Shown piece by piece: positions 1 through 7,352 of a stretch of 54,004 nt of DNA. Position numbers and translations under genes: made by a program. Origin of the DNA: Azospirillum sp. B4 (lineage in GTDB: Bacteria > Pseudomonadota > Alphaproteobacteria > Azospirillales > Azospirillaceae); contig NZ_BACU01000074.1 in assembly GCF_000333275.1 (NCBI RefSeq), positions 1 to 54,004 of the forward strand. Reading direction: 5' to 3'. The notes under the pieces are model-generated. The model saw only the letters and a program-made list of their open reading frames with translations. It was not told the origin of the DNA and did no database searches. How positions within the stretch are numbered: position 1 is the first letter of the stretch; every line of letters begins with the position of its first letter.

Positions 1-815
1 AGCGCTTGGCGCAGGCGGCGCTGGACCGCGCCTACCAGGATCTGGAACGCCAGGTGGAGGCGCGCACCGCCGACCTGAAGGCCGCCCAGGCCGAACTGGT
101 GCAGGCGGCCAAGCTGGCCATGATTGGCCAGGTGGCGGCGGGCGTGACGCATGAGCTGAACCAGCCGCTGACGGCCCTGCGCGCCCTGGCCGACAACGCC
201 CGCCTGCTGCTGGACCAGGGCCGCAAGGCGGAGGTCAGCCAGAACCTGAGCCACATCGCCGGCCTGGTCGACCGCATGGCCAAGATCTCCGGCCAGCTGC
301 GCAACTTCTCCCGCCGTAGCGAGGGGCCGGCCCAGCCCGTTCCGCTGCCTGGCGCCGTGCAGGAGGCGCTGGCCCTGCTGGACCGCCGGCTGAAGGAGGC
401 GCGGGTCGAGGTGGCTGTGGAGGTGCCGGAGGTGACGGTGGCCTTCGATCCCGTGCGCCTGCAGCAGGTGCTGGTCAACCTGATCCGCAATGCGGAGGAT
501 GCGACAGCCGGCCTGGGTTCACCCCGCATCGCCATCACCGCCACGCCGGCCCTGCTGGACCAGCGTTCTGCCGTGCGGGTGGCGGTGGCGGACAACGGCC
601 CCGGCCTGGACCCGGCCGTGCGCGACCGCCTGTTCGACCCCTTCGTCACCACCAAGCCGGGTGGCCAGGGGCTGGGCCTGGGCCTTGCCATCTCCCTGGC
701 CATCACCCAGGAATATGGCGGCCAGCTGGAGGCCCGGGACGGTGCCGATGGGGGCGCCGTCTTCCTGCTGACCTTACCTTTGGTTCCAGTTGAGCATAAT
801 GACCCAAGCATCTGA
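1..815 (+). CDS. dctB: DctB-like sensor histidine kinase, C-terminal part (5' truncated by window edge)
   Basis: This is the cytoplasmic end of a membrane sensor kinase; the reading frame is open to the left edge, so the sensor and membrane parts lie outside. A coiled-coil-like linker is followed by the phosphoacceptor helix with a THELNQPL H-box (His about residue 49 counted from the TTG at position 6). The N box (NLIRNAEDA), G1 box (DNGPGL), an F box and a glycine-rich G2 box (GLGLGL) complete a HATPase domain. It should phosphorylate the response regulator encoded next, whose gene overlaps its 3' end. DctB kinases sense C4-dicarboxylates, but the sensor domain that would show the ligand is not visible, so the dctB name rests on the NQPL-type H-box and the DctD-like partner. 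Confidence 0.85.
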   Translation, partial: RLAQAALDRAYQDLERQVEARTADLKAAQAELVQAAKLAMIGQVAAGVTHELNQPLTALRALADNARLLLDQGRKAEVSQNLSHIAGLVDRMAKISGQLRNFSRRSEGPAQPVPLPGAVQEALALLDRRLKEARVEVAVEVPEVTVAFDPVRLQQVLVNLIRNAEDATAGLGSPRIAITATPALLDQRSAVRVAVADNGPGLDPAVRDRLFDPFVTTKPGGQGLGLGLAISLAITQEYGGQLEARDGADGGAVFLLTLPLVPVEHNDPSI

Positions 816-2133
816 TTCCACGCCCATGGTCCTGTTCGTTGATGATGAGGAGATCATCCGGCTGACCGTGCGCCAGACGCTGGAGCTGGCGGGCCTGCCC
901 GTGACGACGTACCCGACGGCGGAGGCGGCGCTGGCCGATCTGTCGCCCCAGACACCGGGCATCCTGGTGACGGACGTGCGCCTGCCGGGCATGAGCGGCA
1001 TGGACCTGCTGTCACGGGTGCGGGCCGTGGATTCGGAACTGCCGGTGGTTCTGGTGACCGGCCAGGGCGACGTCTCCATGGCTGTGCGCGCCATGCAGGA
1101 CGGCGCCTACGACTTCATCGAGAAGCCCTTCGTCACCGAGCATTTCGTGGAAGTGATCCGCCGCGCGCTGGAGAAGCGCGCCCTGGTGCGGGAGAACCGG
1201 CGCCTGCGCCAGGCGCTGGACCAGAACGCGGCGGTGGAAAACCACCTGCTGGGCCAGAGCCCGGCCCTGGTGCGCACCCGCCGCCTGGTGGCCGACCTGG
1301 CGGGCACGGACGTTGACGTCCTGGTGCTGGGGGAGACGGGCACCGGCAAGGAACAGGTGGCCCGCGCCCTGCACGAAGGCGGCCCCAGGGCGGCCCATCC
1401 CTTCGTCGCCGTGAACTGCGGCGCCATCCCGGACAGCATGTTCGAGAGCGAAATGTTCGGGCATGAAGCCGGCGCCTTCACCGGTGCCGCCAAGCGCCGG
1501 GTGGGCAAGATCGAATACGCCCACCGCGGCACCCTGTTCCTGGATGAGATCGAGAGCATGCCCCTGGGCCTGCAGGTCAAGCTGCTGCGGGTGTTGCAGG
1601 ACCGGGCGCTGGAGCGGCTGGGCGGCAACGACCGGGTTGCGGTGGACCTGCGGGTGGTGGCCGCCACCAAGGAGAACCTGCTGGACCTGGCCAACGCCGG
1701 CCGATTCCGCGCCGACCTCTATTACCGGCTGAGCGTCGTCACCCTGACCCTGCCGCCCCTGCGCGACCGGCGGGAGGACATCCCCCTGCTGTTCCAGCAT
1801 TTCGCCTTGCAGGCGGCCGCGCGCTTCCGCCGCCCCTATGCCGAGCCGACGCCCGCGCTGCTGCGCGCCCTGATGCTGAAGGACTGGCCGGGCAACGTGC
1901 GGGAACTGCGCAACGCCGCCGACCGCCACGTGCTGGGCCTGGGTGAAGATGAGGCGCCGGGCGCCGGGGGCGGCACCTTGGCCGACATCCTGGACGGGGT
2001 GGAACGCCACCTGATCCAGGAGGCCCTGCGCGCCAGCGGCGGCCAGGTGACACGGGCGGCGGAAACATTGGGCGTGCCGCGCAAGACGCTGTACGACAAG
2101 ATGAAACGCCTGAGCATTGGTGGCACGGAATGA
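799..2133 (+). CDS. dctD: DctD-like sigma-54-dependent response regulator
   Basis: This 444-residue NtrC-class activator has a receiver domain (residues 10-120, phosphoacceptor Asp59, conserved Lys109), an AAA+ domain (Walker A GETGTGKE at 178-185, GAFTGA sigma-54 contact loop at 225-230, Walker B LFLDE at 246-250) and a C-terminal Fis-type helix-turn-helix ending in the PRKTLYDKMKR signature typical of DctD. A TTG lies three codons upstream at 790, but ATG 799 is preferred. The gene overlaps the kinase gene by 17 bases, indicating cotranscription. It would activate a sigma-54 promoter, classically for dicarboxylate uptake; no transporter gene lies in this window, so the target is unknown. 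Confidence 0.9.
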   Translation: MTQASDSTPMVLFVDDEEIIRLTVRQTLELAGLPVTTYPTAEAALADLSPQTPGILVTDVRLPGMSGMDLLSRVRAVDSELPVVLVTGQGDVSMAVRAMQDGAYDFIEKPFVTEHFVEVIRRALEKRALVRENRRLRQALDQNAAVENHLLGQSPALVRTRRLVADLAGTDVDVLVLGETGTGKEQVARALHEGGPRAAHPFVAVNCGAIPDSMFESEMFGHEAGAFTGAAKRRVGKIEYAHRGTLFLDEIESMPLGLQVKLLRVLQDRALERLGGNDRVAVDLRVVAATKENLLDLANAGRFRADLYYRLSVVTLTLPPLRDRREDIPLLFQHFALQAAARFRRPYAEPTPALLRALMLKDWPGNVRELRNAADRHVLGLGEDEAPGAGGGTLADILDGVERHLIQEALRASGGQVTRAAETLGVPRKTLYDKMKRLSIGGTE

Positions 2134-2146
2134 GTGGGGGCACCGA

Positions 2147-2983
2147 ATGAACGCCGATCCCGTGATCCTGACCGTGGCGCCCAACGGCGCGCGCCGGGTG
2201 AAGACCGACCACCCCGCCATCCCCCTGACCCCGGCGGAGATCGCGGCGGACGCCGCCGCCTGCCTGGAGACGGGTGCCGCCATGATCCACATGCACGTGC
2301 GGGACGGCCAGGGCCGCCATCTGCTGGACGCCGACGCCTATGCCGCCGCCACGGCCGCCGTGCGCCAGGCGGTGGGCGACCGCCTGGTCATCCAGGTGAC
2401 GACGGAGGCCGCCGGCATCTATCATCCGCCGCACCAGATGGCCGTCATCCGCGCCCTGAAGCCGGAAGCGGTGTCGCTGGCCATCCGCGAACTGGCGCCC
2501 GACGCCGCGCATGAGGCCGAGGCCGCCGACTTCTTCGCCTGGCTGGCGCGGGAGCGGGTCATGGTGCAGACCATCCTCTATTCCCGCGAGGATCTGCTGC
2601 GCTGGCACGACCTGCGTCGCCGCGGCGTGGTGCCGCAGGTGCCGCACTTCCTGCTGTACGTGCTGGGCCGCTACACCGCCGGGCAGGTCAGCGACCCGCG
2701 CGACCTGCTGCCCTTCCTGGCCCCCCTGCCCGATGCCGCCGACGACAACACCGGCGACGTGCCCTGGGCCGTCTGCGCCTTCGGCCGGCGGGAGAACGCC
2801 TGCGTGCTGACCGCCGCCGGCCTGGGCGGCCATATTCGCGCGGGCTTCGAGAACAACCTGCACCTGCCCGACGGCACGCTCGCCCCCGACAACGCTGCCC
2901 TGGTCGCCGCCGCCGCCCAGGGGTGCCGCCTCATGGGCCGGCCGCTGGCGACGGCGGACGGGGTGCGGGCGCGGTTCGGTTAA
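2147..2983 (+). CDS. BKACE family (DUF849) beta-keto acid cleavage enzyme
   Basis: This 278-residue protein belongs to the beta-keto acid cleavage enzymes, which use acetyl-CoA and a beta-keto acid to give acetoacetate and a new CoA ester (3-keto-5-aminohexanoate cleavage enzyme is the prototype). The zinc-binding HxH is seen in MIHMHVRD (His48, His50), and the family's C-terminal NNLHLPDGTLAPDN stretch is present. The start at ATG 2147 follows a GTGGGGG purine run and avoids the long dctD overlap of the GTG at 2117. It lies 13 bases after dctD, so it may be read through from the two-component genes. The substrate cannot be told from sequence. Confidence 0.85.
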   Translation: MNADPVILTVAPNGARRVKTDHPAIPLTPAEIAADAAACLETGAAMIHMHVRDGQGRHLLDADAYAAATAAVRQAVGDRLVIQVTTEAAGIYHPPHQMAVIRALKPEAVSLAIRELAPDAAHEAEAADFFAWLARERVMVQTILYSREDLLRWHDLRRRGVVPQVPHFLLYVLGRYTAGQVSDPRDLLPFLAPLPDAADDNTGDVPWAVCAFGRRENACVLTAAGLGGHIRAGFENNLHLPDGTLAPDNAALVAAAAQGCRLMGRPLATADGVRARFG

Positions 2984-2984
2984 A

Positions 2985-3185
2985 TTATCGCACATCCGCG
3001 ATTCCAAAGAAGTCATTCGGCATCACCGCCCCCTCCGTCGCCTGCATGACGGCCCGCATGGCGGCGGCGTCGGGATGGCGCTGGCCGGTGCACCATCGGG
3101 CGACGGTGGAGCGGCTGCGGCCGATGCGGCGGGCGAATTCGGCCGCGGTGATGTTCCCGGCATGGAGGTAGTCGGCGAGCTTCAT
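2985..3185 (-). CDS. Small Cro/YdaS-like helix-turn-helix protein
   Basis: This 66-residue protein is almost entirely one HTH: AAEFARRIGRS then STVARWCTGQRHP, the pattern of Cro/YdaS-type phage repressors. A longer reading from 3221 is possible, but ATG 3185 is chosen because an excellent sigma-70 promoter (-35 TTGACA at 3221-3216, 17-base spacer, -10 CACTAT at 3198-3193) would start transcription at about this ATG. That predicts a leaderless message. It is divergent from the S24 repressor gene at 3276, and three copies of a shared palindrome fill the space between, like the cI/cro layout of lambdoid phages. No integrase or phage structural genes flank it. Confidence 0.75.
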   Translation of the reverse strand: MKLADYLHAGNITAAEFARRIGRSRSTVARWCTGQRHPDAAAMRAVMQATEGAVMPNDFFGIADVR

Positions 3186-3192
3186 GCACCAA

Positions 3193-3221
3193 ATAGTGCC
3201 TAACTGGCAACCATCTGTCAA
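3193..3221 (-). promoter_or_regulatory. Sigma-70 type promoter of the small HTH gene with embedded operator
   Basis: Read on the minus strand: TTGACA (3221-3216), five bases, then the palindrome TTGCC AGTTA GGCAC (3210-3196), whose last three bases begin the -10 hexamer CACTAT (3198-3193). The spacer is 17 bases. Only seven bases separate the -10 from ATG 3185. A protein bound to the palindrome would block RNA polymerase directly. Confidence 0.7.
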
Positions 3222-3266
3222 ATTATTGCCGTTATGGCAACTGACGCCGTGTCGCCACTATGGCAA
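3196..3266. promoter_or_regulatory. Triple operator cluster between divergent repressor genes
   Basis: Three 15-base palindromes of the form TTGCC-N5-GGCAA lie at 3196-3210 (GTGCC TAACT GGCAA), 3226-3240 (TTGCC GTTAT GGCAA, perfect arms) and 3252-3266 (TCGCC ACTAT GGCAA). Their centres are 30 and 26 bases apart, about three and two and a half helical turns. The arrangement between two divergent HTH genes resembles a phage immunity region; the likely ligand is the S24-type repressor encoded at 3276. Confidence 0.75.
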
Positions 3267-3275
3267 CTTCTGCGC

Positions 3276-3953
3276 ATGACGATGTCCCCGCCCAACCGCA
3301 TCCGTGAACTTCGTGAAGCCAAGGGGATGACCCAGGAACAGCTGGGCGCCCTGATCGGCACCGACAAGACGGTGATCTCCAAGCTGGAATCCGGACGAAC
3401 CCGCCTGTCGCAGCCACGCATGATGGCGATCGCCGCCAGCCTGGGCTGCGGCGTGGCCGAGTTGCTGGAGCCCGTGGCGGCACATGCCCCCGCCGATTGG
3501 GGGCAGGACGCATCCGTGGAGGTGGCGGAGGTCGACATCTATGGCGACCGGCGCGGTGGCTTCCTGGCCAGTGACGACGGCCAGCCGCAAGGCTTCCGCG
3601 AGGATGAGACCGTCGCCTCCTGGCGCTTTCCCGCCACCTACCTGACCGCCGAACTGCAGGTGCGGGCCGCCGCCGTGCGCATCGTCGAGGTGCGGGGCGA
3701 TGGCATGGAACCCACCCTGCTGCCCGGCGACCGGGTCATGGTCAACCTAGCCGACCAGTCCCCCTCACCCCCCGGAATCTTCGCCCTGTGGGATGGGCAG
3801 GGCGTGGTGATCAAGCGGCTGGAACTGATCATGGGCAGCCACCCGCCCCTGGTGGAAATCCGGTCGGACAACCCGCTACACCGCGCCTATGAGCGCGCGG
3901 CGGCCGACATCGACATCATCGGCCGCGTCGTCTGGGTGGGCCGTCGGCTGTAG
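3276..3953 (+). CDS. XRE-family S24-like repressor lacking the catalytic serine
   Basis: This 225-residue protein has a Cro/CI HTH at residues 8-62 (MTQEQLGALIGTDKTVISKLESG) and a C-terminal LexA/CI-type S24 domain at about 118-225 (VEVRGDGMEPTLLPGDRVMV). In S24 peptidases the motif is GDSM, with the serine as nucleophile; here it is GDGM (Gly143), while the general-base lysine (Lys180 in VVIKRLE) is kept. No obvious Ala-Gly cleavage site is visible in the linker. It is therefore probably a dimeric repressor that cannot cleave itself. ATG 3276 is chosen because the upstream ATG at 3234 lies within an operator. No clear Shine-Dalgarno sequence precedes it. It likely binds the TTGCC-N5-GGCAA sites on both sides of its own gene. 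Confidence 0.85.
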   Translation: MTMSPPNRIRELREAKGMTQEQLGALIGTDKTVISKLESGRTRLSQPRMMAIAASLGCGVAELLEPVAAHAPADWGQDASVEVAEVDIYGDRRGGFLASDDGQPQGFREDETVASWRFPATYLTAELQVRAAAVRIVEVRGDGMEPTLLPGDRVMVNLADQSPSPPGIFALWDGQGVVIKRLELIMGSHPPLVEIRSDNPLHRAYERAAADIDIIGRVVWVGRRL

Positions 3954-3976
3954 GGCACTACCCGCCCTTGATGCGA

Positions 3977-4031
3977 AAGTTGCTAGCGTGGCAACTTATG
4001 GATTGACGAGCGGTTGCCGTTCAGGCACCGT
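3977..4031 (+). promoter_or_regulatory. Second operator pair and promoter downstream of the S24 repressor
   Basis: Two more copies of the operator lie here: TTGCT AGCGT GGCAA at 3980-3994, inside a perfect 7-base inverted repeat (AAGTTGC/GCAACTT, 3977-3997), and TTGCC GTTCA GGCAC at 4014-4028. A -35 TTGACG (4003-4008) is placed exactly as at the minus-strand promoter: five bases, the operator, then a -10 position at 4026-4031 (CACCGT, a poor -10). The promoter points rightward toward the 84-residue gene at 4111. Confidence 0.6.
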
Positions 4032-4110
4032 CTGGACATCGCTTGTTCCGCCGATGTTCCCCTTCCGCACGCGCTGTCCGTTTGGAAGCCCTTTCCCTAT
4101 GGAGAGGCTG

Positions 4111-4365
4111 ATGACCCGTCTTGAACGCACGACGCACTTGTATTGGCAGTTGGCCCGCCTGGCGCGGCACGACACCTTCCTAGCTCTGGTGGTACGCGGC
4201 CTGGACGGGTTGGCGGTGGTGGCGCGCACGGCGCCCAGCTATCGCCTGCGCCGGGCGGCCGCGGCCCATGTCGGCATCGCCGCCCGTGCCCACCGCTTCT
4301 TGAACGCCGATAGGCTGGAGATGGCGGCGTTTCAGTTGACCGTGACACGCGGCCGGGGTCGCTAG
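4111..4365 (+). CDS. 84-residue orphan protein under the S24-type operators
   Basis: I recognise no family. ATG 4111 is preferred over in-frame ATGs at 4054 and 4099 because GGAGAGG (4101-4107) lies just before it. The product is basic and alpha-helical in appearance, rich in Arg, Ala and Leu, with a moderately hydrophobic stretch (FLALVVRGLDGLAVVA) too interrupted by charge to be a sure membrane helix. No signal peptide and no cysteines are visible. Its upstream region carries two operator copies and a promoter laid out like that of the small HTH gene, so it is probably the regulated output gene of the module. Reality of the gene is likely but not certain. Confidence 0.5.
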   Translation: MTRLERTTHLYWQLARLARHDTFLALVVRGLDGLAVVARTAPSYRLRRAAAAHVGIAARAHRFLNADRLEMAAFQLTVTRGRGR

Positions 4366-4508
4366 GACAGCCCGACCATTCGGCGTGACGCTCCATGGTC
4401 CTCCGGGAGCCCCGTCCGGCACCCCGAGCTTGGATTCCATCTCCCGCCACCATCCTTCCGCCGCCATCGCGCGGATGCAGGTCTGGTCCGAGGCGAGAAC
4501 ATTTCAAC

Positions 4509-4528
4509 ACTAATCGTTAGTATCCTAA
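4509..4528. promoter_or_regulatory. Overlapping MarR-type operator palindromes
   Basis: ACTAA TCG TTAGT (4509-4521, perfect 5-base arms) overlaps TTAG TATC CTAA (4517-4528), close to the TTAG-N4-CTAA consensus of the SlyA branch of MarR proteins. The sites end 10 bases before the marR start codon, which is what an autoregulated MarR promoter looks like. Confidence 0.55.
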
Positions 4529-4538
4529 TGTTCTTCGT

Positions 4539-5033
4539 ATGGAACAAACCGAGCCCCATCCCCTTGTGTCTCCCCAGCATCGGGCCTTCGGCCTGACGCT
4601 TTGCCACCTTGCGCGGCGCTGGCGGCGGGAGGCGGACGCCGTGCTGAAGACCTATGGCCAGTCCGAGGCGACGGCCCTGCCCCTGGTGGTGCTGGCCCGC
4701 CTGGGGGATGGTATGCGGCAGGGCGAATTGGCCGATCACGTCGGGGTGGAGGGGCCGTCACTGGTGCGGCTGGTGGACATGCTGGAAAAGGACGGCCTGC
4801 TGGAACGGCGCAGCGATCCCCGCGACCGGCGGGTCAAGACCCTGCACCTGACGGTGGAGGGCCGCGCGCTGGCCGGCCGGTTGGACGATGTTCTGGATGG
4901 CATGCGTCAGCGCCTGCTGGCCGAGGTGACACGGGAACAGCTGGAAACGGCGCTGACGGTCTTCGCGGCGGTGGAGCGTGCCATGGGCTGCTCCCTGGGT
5001 GGAGCGGCCCCTGAGGCGGGGGGGGCGCCGTGA
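4539..5033 (+). CDS. MarR family transcriptional regulator of the efflux operon
   Basis: This 164-residue protein has the MarR winged helix (residues about 45-115): QGELADHVGVEGPSLVRLVDMLEKDGLLERR followed by the wing with SDPRDRRVKTLHLT. The DPRDRR motif is characteristic of the family. It is the first gene of a tightly packed unit, its stop overlapping the FUSC gene by four bases (ATGA type with GTG start). MarR proteins in this context usually repress efflux of aromatic acids and release DNA on binding the phenolic substrate; the ligand here is inferred only from the neighbours. Confidence 0.9.
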   Translation: MEQTEPHPLVSPQHRAFGLTLCHLARRWRREADAVLKTYGQSEATALPLVVLARLGDGMRQGELADHVGVEGPSLVRLVDMLEKDGLLERRSDPRDRRVKTLHLTVEGRALAGRLDDVLDGMRQRLLAEVTREQLETALTVFAAVERAMGCSLGGAAPEAGGAP

Positions 5034-7126
5034 CCCCCGTCCCGCCCCGGATTTCCTCCCTCTTCCGGGATGTCTGGAAGGGTGCGGGGGATTGGATGTT
5101 CGCCGCCAAGACGGCCGCCGCCGCCCTGGCCGCCCTCTACATCGGGTTCAGCCTGGACCTGCCGCGCCCCTATTGGGCGGCGGGTACGGTCTTCATCGTG
5201 TCGCAGCCGCTGGCCGGCGCCATGCGGTCCAAGGGCGTGTTCCGGGTGCTGGGCACGCTGATCGGCGCCGTGGCCACGGTGGCCATCATCCCCAACCTGG
5301 TGGACGCCCCACCCCTGCTGTGCGTGGCCCTGGCCTTGTGGACCATGGCCTGCCTGACACTGGCCCTGCTGGACCGCACGCCGCGCAGCTATATCTTCAT
5401 GCTGGCCGCCTACAGCACCGGCCTGATCGGCTTTCCCACCGTCACCGACCCGGGGACCGTGTTCGACGTGGCGCTGGCCCGGGTGGAGGAGATCACCGTG
5501 GGCATCCTGTGCGCCACCGTGATCGGCAGCCTGGTTTTCCCCCGCGCCATCGGGCCAGTGGTCACCGGCCGGGTGGACGCCTTCCTGGCCGACGTCGCCC
5601 GCTGGGCGCGGGAGGTGATGTCGGGCGCGGAGGAAACCGCCATCATCCGGGCCGAGCGGCGCCGGCTGGCCGCCGACGCGGTCGAACTGCAGATGCTGGC
5701 CACCCACCTGGACTACGACACCAGCCCCCTGCACGGTATGAGCCAGGAGGTGCGGCAGCTGCGCCAGCGCCTGGTGATGCTGTTGCCCATCCTGTCGGGC
5801 CTGGGCGATCGCGTGCGCGCGCTGAAGGACGATGGCCGCGCCCTGCCCGCGGATCTGGAGGCCCTGCTGGCCGACCTGGGCGCCTGGGTGACGAACGTCG
5901 ATGCCCAGGCGGAGACCACCGCCGGGTTGCGGGCCCGCATCGCCGCCCTGCGCGCCGCGCCCGGCGACTGGCGCGACGTGCTGACCCTGAACCTGCTGGC
6001 CCGGCTGAAGGATCTCATGGACGCCGTCCAGGACTGCCGCGACCTGCGCGCCTACATCCGCAGCGGCGGCCGGGTCCGCAAGGTACGCCGCCGCCGGGGC
6101 GGTCGCGCCGGGGCGGAGGTGGTGATGCATCGCGACCTGGGCATGGCCCTGTGGTCGGGCCTGGGCGCCGCCCTGGTCACCCTGCTGGGCGCCGCCTTCT
6201 GGATCGCCACCGAATGGCCGGAGGGCGCCACCGCCCTGCAGATGGCCGTCGTCGCCTGCTGCTTCTTCGCCTCGCAGGACAACCCGGTGCCCGCCATCGT
6301 CGATTTCGCGCTGTACAGTGGCGTGGCCGCCATCCTGGCCGGCCTCTACATGTTCCTGGTGATGCCGCACATCGACGGCTTCGTCATGCTGGCGGTGACC
6401 CTGGCGCCCCTGTTCCTGGTGATCGCCCGCGTCATCGCCAACCCGGCCCTGGCCGGGCGGGGCCTGGCGGTGGGGGCCACCATGCCCACCCTGGCCGGGC
6501 TGACCAACACCTTCAGCGCCGACTTCGCCTCCTACCTCAACGGCGCCATGGCCCTGGTTCTGGGGATGGGGTTCGCGGCCCTGGTCACGGCGCTGGTGCG
6601 CGCCGTCGGTGCCGAATGGGGGGCGCGGCGCATCCTGCGGGCCTGCTGGATCGACATCCGCACCCTGGCCGATCCACGGAACCCGCCGCCGGAGGGGGGG
6701 CTGCGCCCAGTCCTGGCCGGCCGCCTGCTGGACCGCATGGGCCTGCTGGTGCCCCGCATGGCGGCCCTGCCGCCTGGGTCGGAGGTGGCGGCCGTGGACG
6801 CCCTGGCCGACATCCGCACCGGCATGAACGTCATGGAACTGCGCGGCGTGCACCGTGCCCTGCCGCCCCCGGCCCAGGCGGCGGTGGACACCGCCCTGGC
6901 CGCCCTGACGGAGCATTACCGGGCCATCTGCCGCGCGGGTAGGCAGTTGCCGCCGGCGGCCGCCCTTCTGACCCGCCTCGATGACGCCATGGCCACGCTG
7001 ATGCCGCTGCCCGACCGCCGGCCGCGCCAGGCCCTGCTGGCCCTGGCCGGCATACGCCGCGCCCTGTCCGACGGCGCGCCCGACCTGCCCTCTCCCCCCT
7101 CCAGCCCCGAAAGCCTGGCCGCATGA
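5030..7126 (+). CDS. FUSC/AaeB-like aromatic acid efflux transporter
   Basis: This 698-residue inner-membrane protein has the FUSC layout: an N-terminal group of membrane helices (about residues 25-180), a long soluble middle (about 185-360, with coiled-coil-rich LRQRLVMLLPILSGLGDRV and similar stretches), a second membrane group (about 375-530), and a soluble C-terminal tail. AaeB of E. coli exports p-hydroxybenzoate-type acids with AaeA and AaeX. The gene starts with GTG within the marR stop and is followed by DUF1656 and HlyD genes, the standard AaeXAB-like set. No outer-membrane factor gene is present here, so the pump must borrow a TolC-type channel encoded elsewhere. Confidence 0.85.
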   Translation: MTPVPPRISSLFRDVWKGAGDWMFAAKTAAAALAALYIGFSLDLPRPYWAAGTVFIVSQPLAGAMRSKGVFRVLGTLIGAVATVAIIPNLVDAPPLLCVALALWTMACLTLALLDRTPRSYIFMLAAYSTGLIGFPTVTDPGTVFDVALARVEEITVGILCATVIGSLVFPRAIGPVVTGRVDAFLADVARWAREVMSGAEETAIIRAERRRLAADAVELQMLATHLDYDTSPLHGMSQEVRQLRQRLVMLLPILSGLGDRVRALKDDGRALPADLEALLADLGAWVTNVDAQAETTAGLRARIAALRAAPGDWRDVLTLNLLARLKDLMDAVQDCRDLRAYIRSGGRVRKVRRRRGGRAGAEVVMHRDLGMALWSGLGAALVTLLGAAFWIATEWPEGATALQMAVVACCFFASQDNPVPAIVDFALYSGVAAILAGLYMFLVMPHIDGFVMLAVTLAPLFLVIARVIANPALAGRGLAVGATMPTLAGLTNTFSADFASYLNGAMALVLGMGFAALVTALVRAVGAEWGARRILRACWIDIRTLADPRNPPPEGGLRPVLAGRLLDRMGLLVPRMAALPPGSEVAAVDALADIRTGMNVMELRGVHRALPPPAQAAVDTALAALTEHYRAICRAGRQLPPAAALLTRLDDAMATLMPLPDRRPRQALLALAGIRRALSDGAPDLPSPPSSPESLAA

Positions 7127-7332
7127 TTGGCGAAATGGACATCCATGGCGTCTTCGTCTCCCCGCTGCTGGTGTGGGGTGTCGTCGCCTTTCTCATCTCC
7201 CTGGCCGTGCGCTGGGTGCTGCGCCTGGTCGGGGCCTACCGCCTGGTCTGGCACCGGCCGCTGTTCGATTTCGCCATCTACGTCATCGTGCTGGGCGGCG
7301 TCGCCGCCCTGTTCCCCACCGTGTTCCCCTGA
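7123..7332 (+). CDS. DUF1656 (AaeX-like) small membrane protein
   Basis: This 69-residue protein has two predicted membrane helices (about residues 9-31 and 42-65), the second written FDFAIYVIVLGGVAALFP, and an amphipathic start. The length and twin-helix layout match DUF1656/AaeX proteins, which always accompany FUSC/HlyD efflux pairs and are thought to be accessory inner-membrane subunits. Its ATG overlaps the FUSC stop by four bases. Confidence 0.85.
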   Translation: MIGEMDIHGVFVSPLLVWGVVAFLISLAVRWVLRLVGAYRLVWHRPLFDFAIYVIVLGGVAALFPTVFP

Positions 7333-7352
7333 TCGCCCTGGACGTCGCCACC

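Noticed and set aside
32..811. Long minus-strand frame opposite the DctB-like gene
   Set aside because: It is a mirror frame of a clear kinase domain in GC-rich DNA, with low-complexity Arg/Ser composition.
3196..4365. Intact prophage or integrative element around the S24 repressor
   Set aside because: No integrase, attachment repeats, tRNA or structural genes are seen within several kilobases; only the regulatory module is present.
4097..4510. Minus-strand frames covering 4.1-4.5 kb, including one with a tryptophan-rich GWWREMESKLG start
   Set aside because: They overlap the better-supported plus-strand 84-residue gene, have no ribosome site and resemble GC-driven open frames.
4907..6916. 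669-codon minus-strand frame opposite the FUSC gene
   Set aside because: His/Gly/Gln-rich composition is typical of the antisense of a GC-rich coding frame; the FUSC motifs are on the plus strand.
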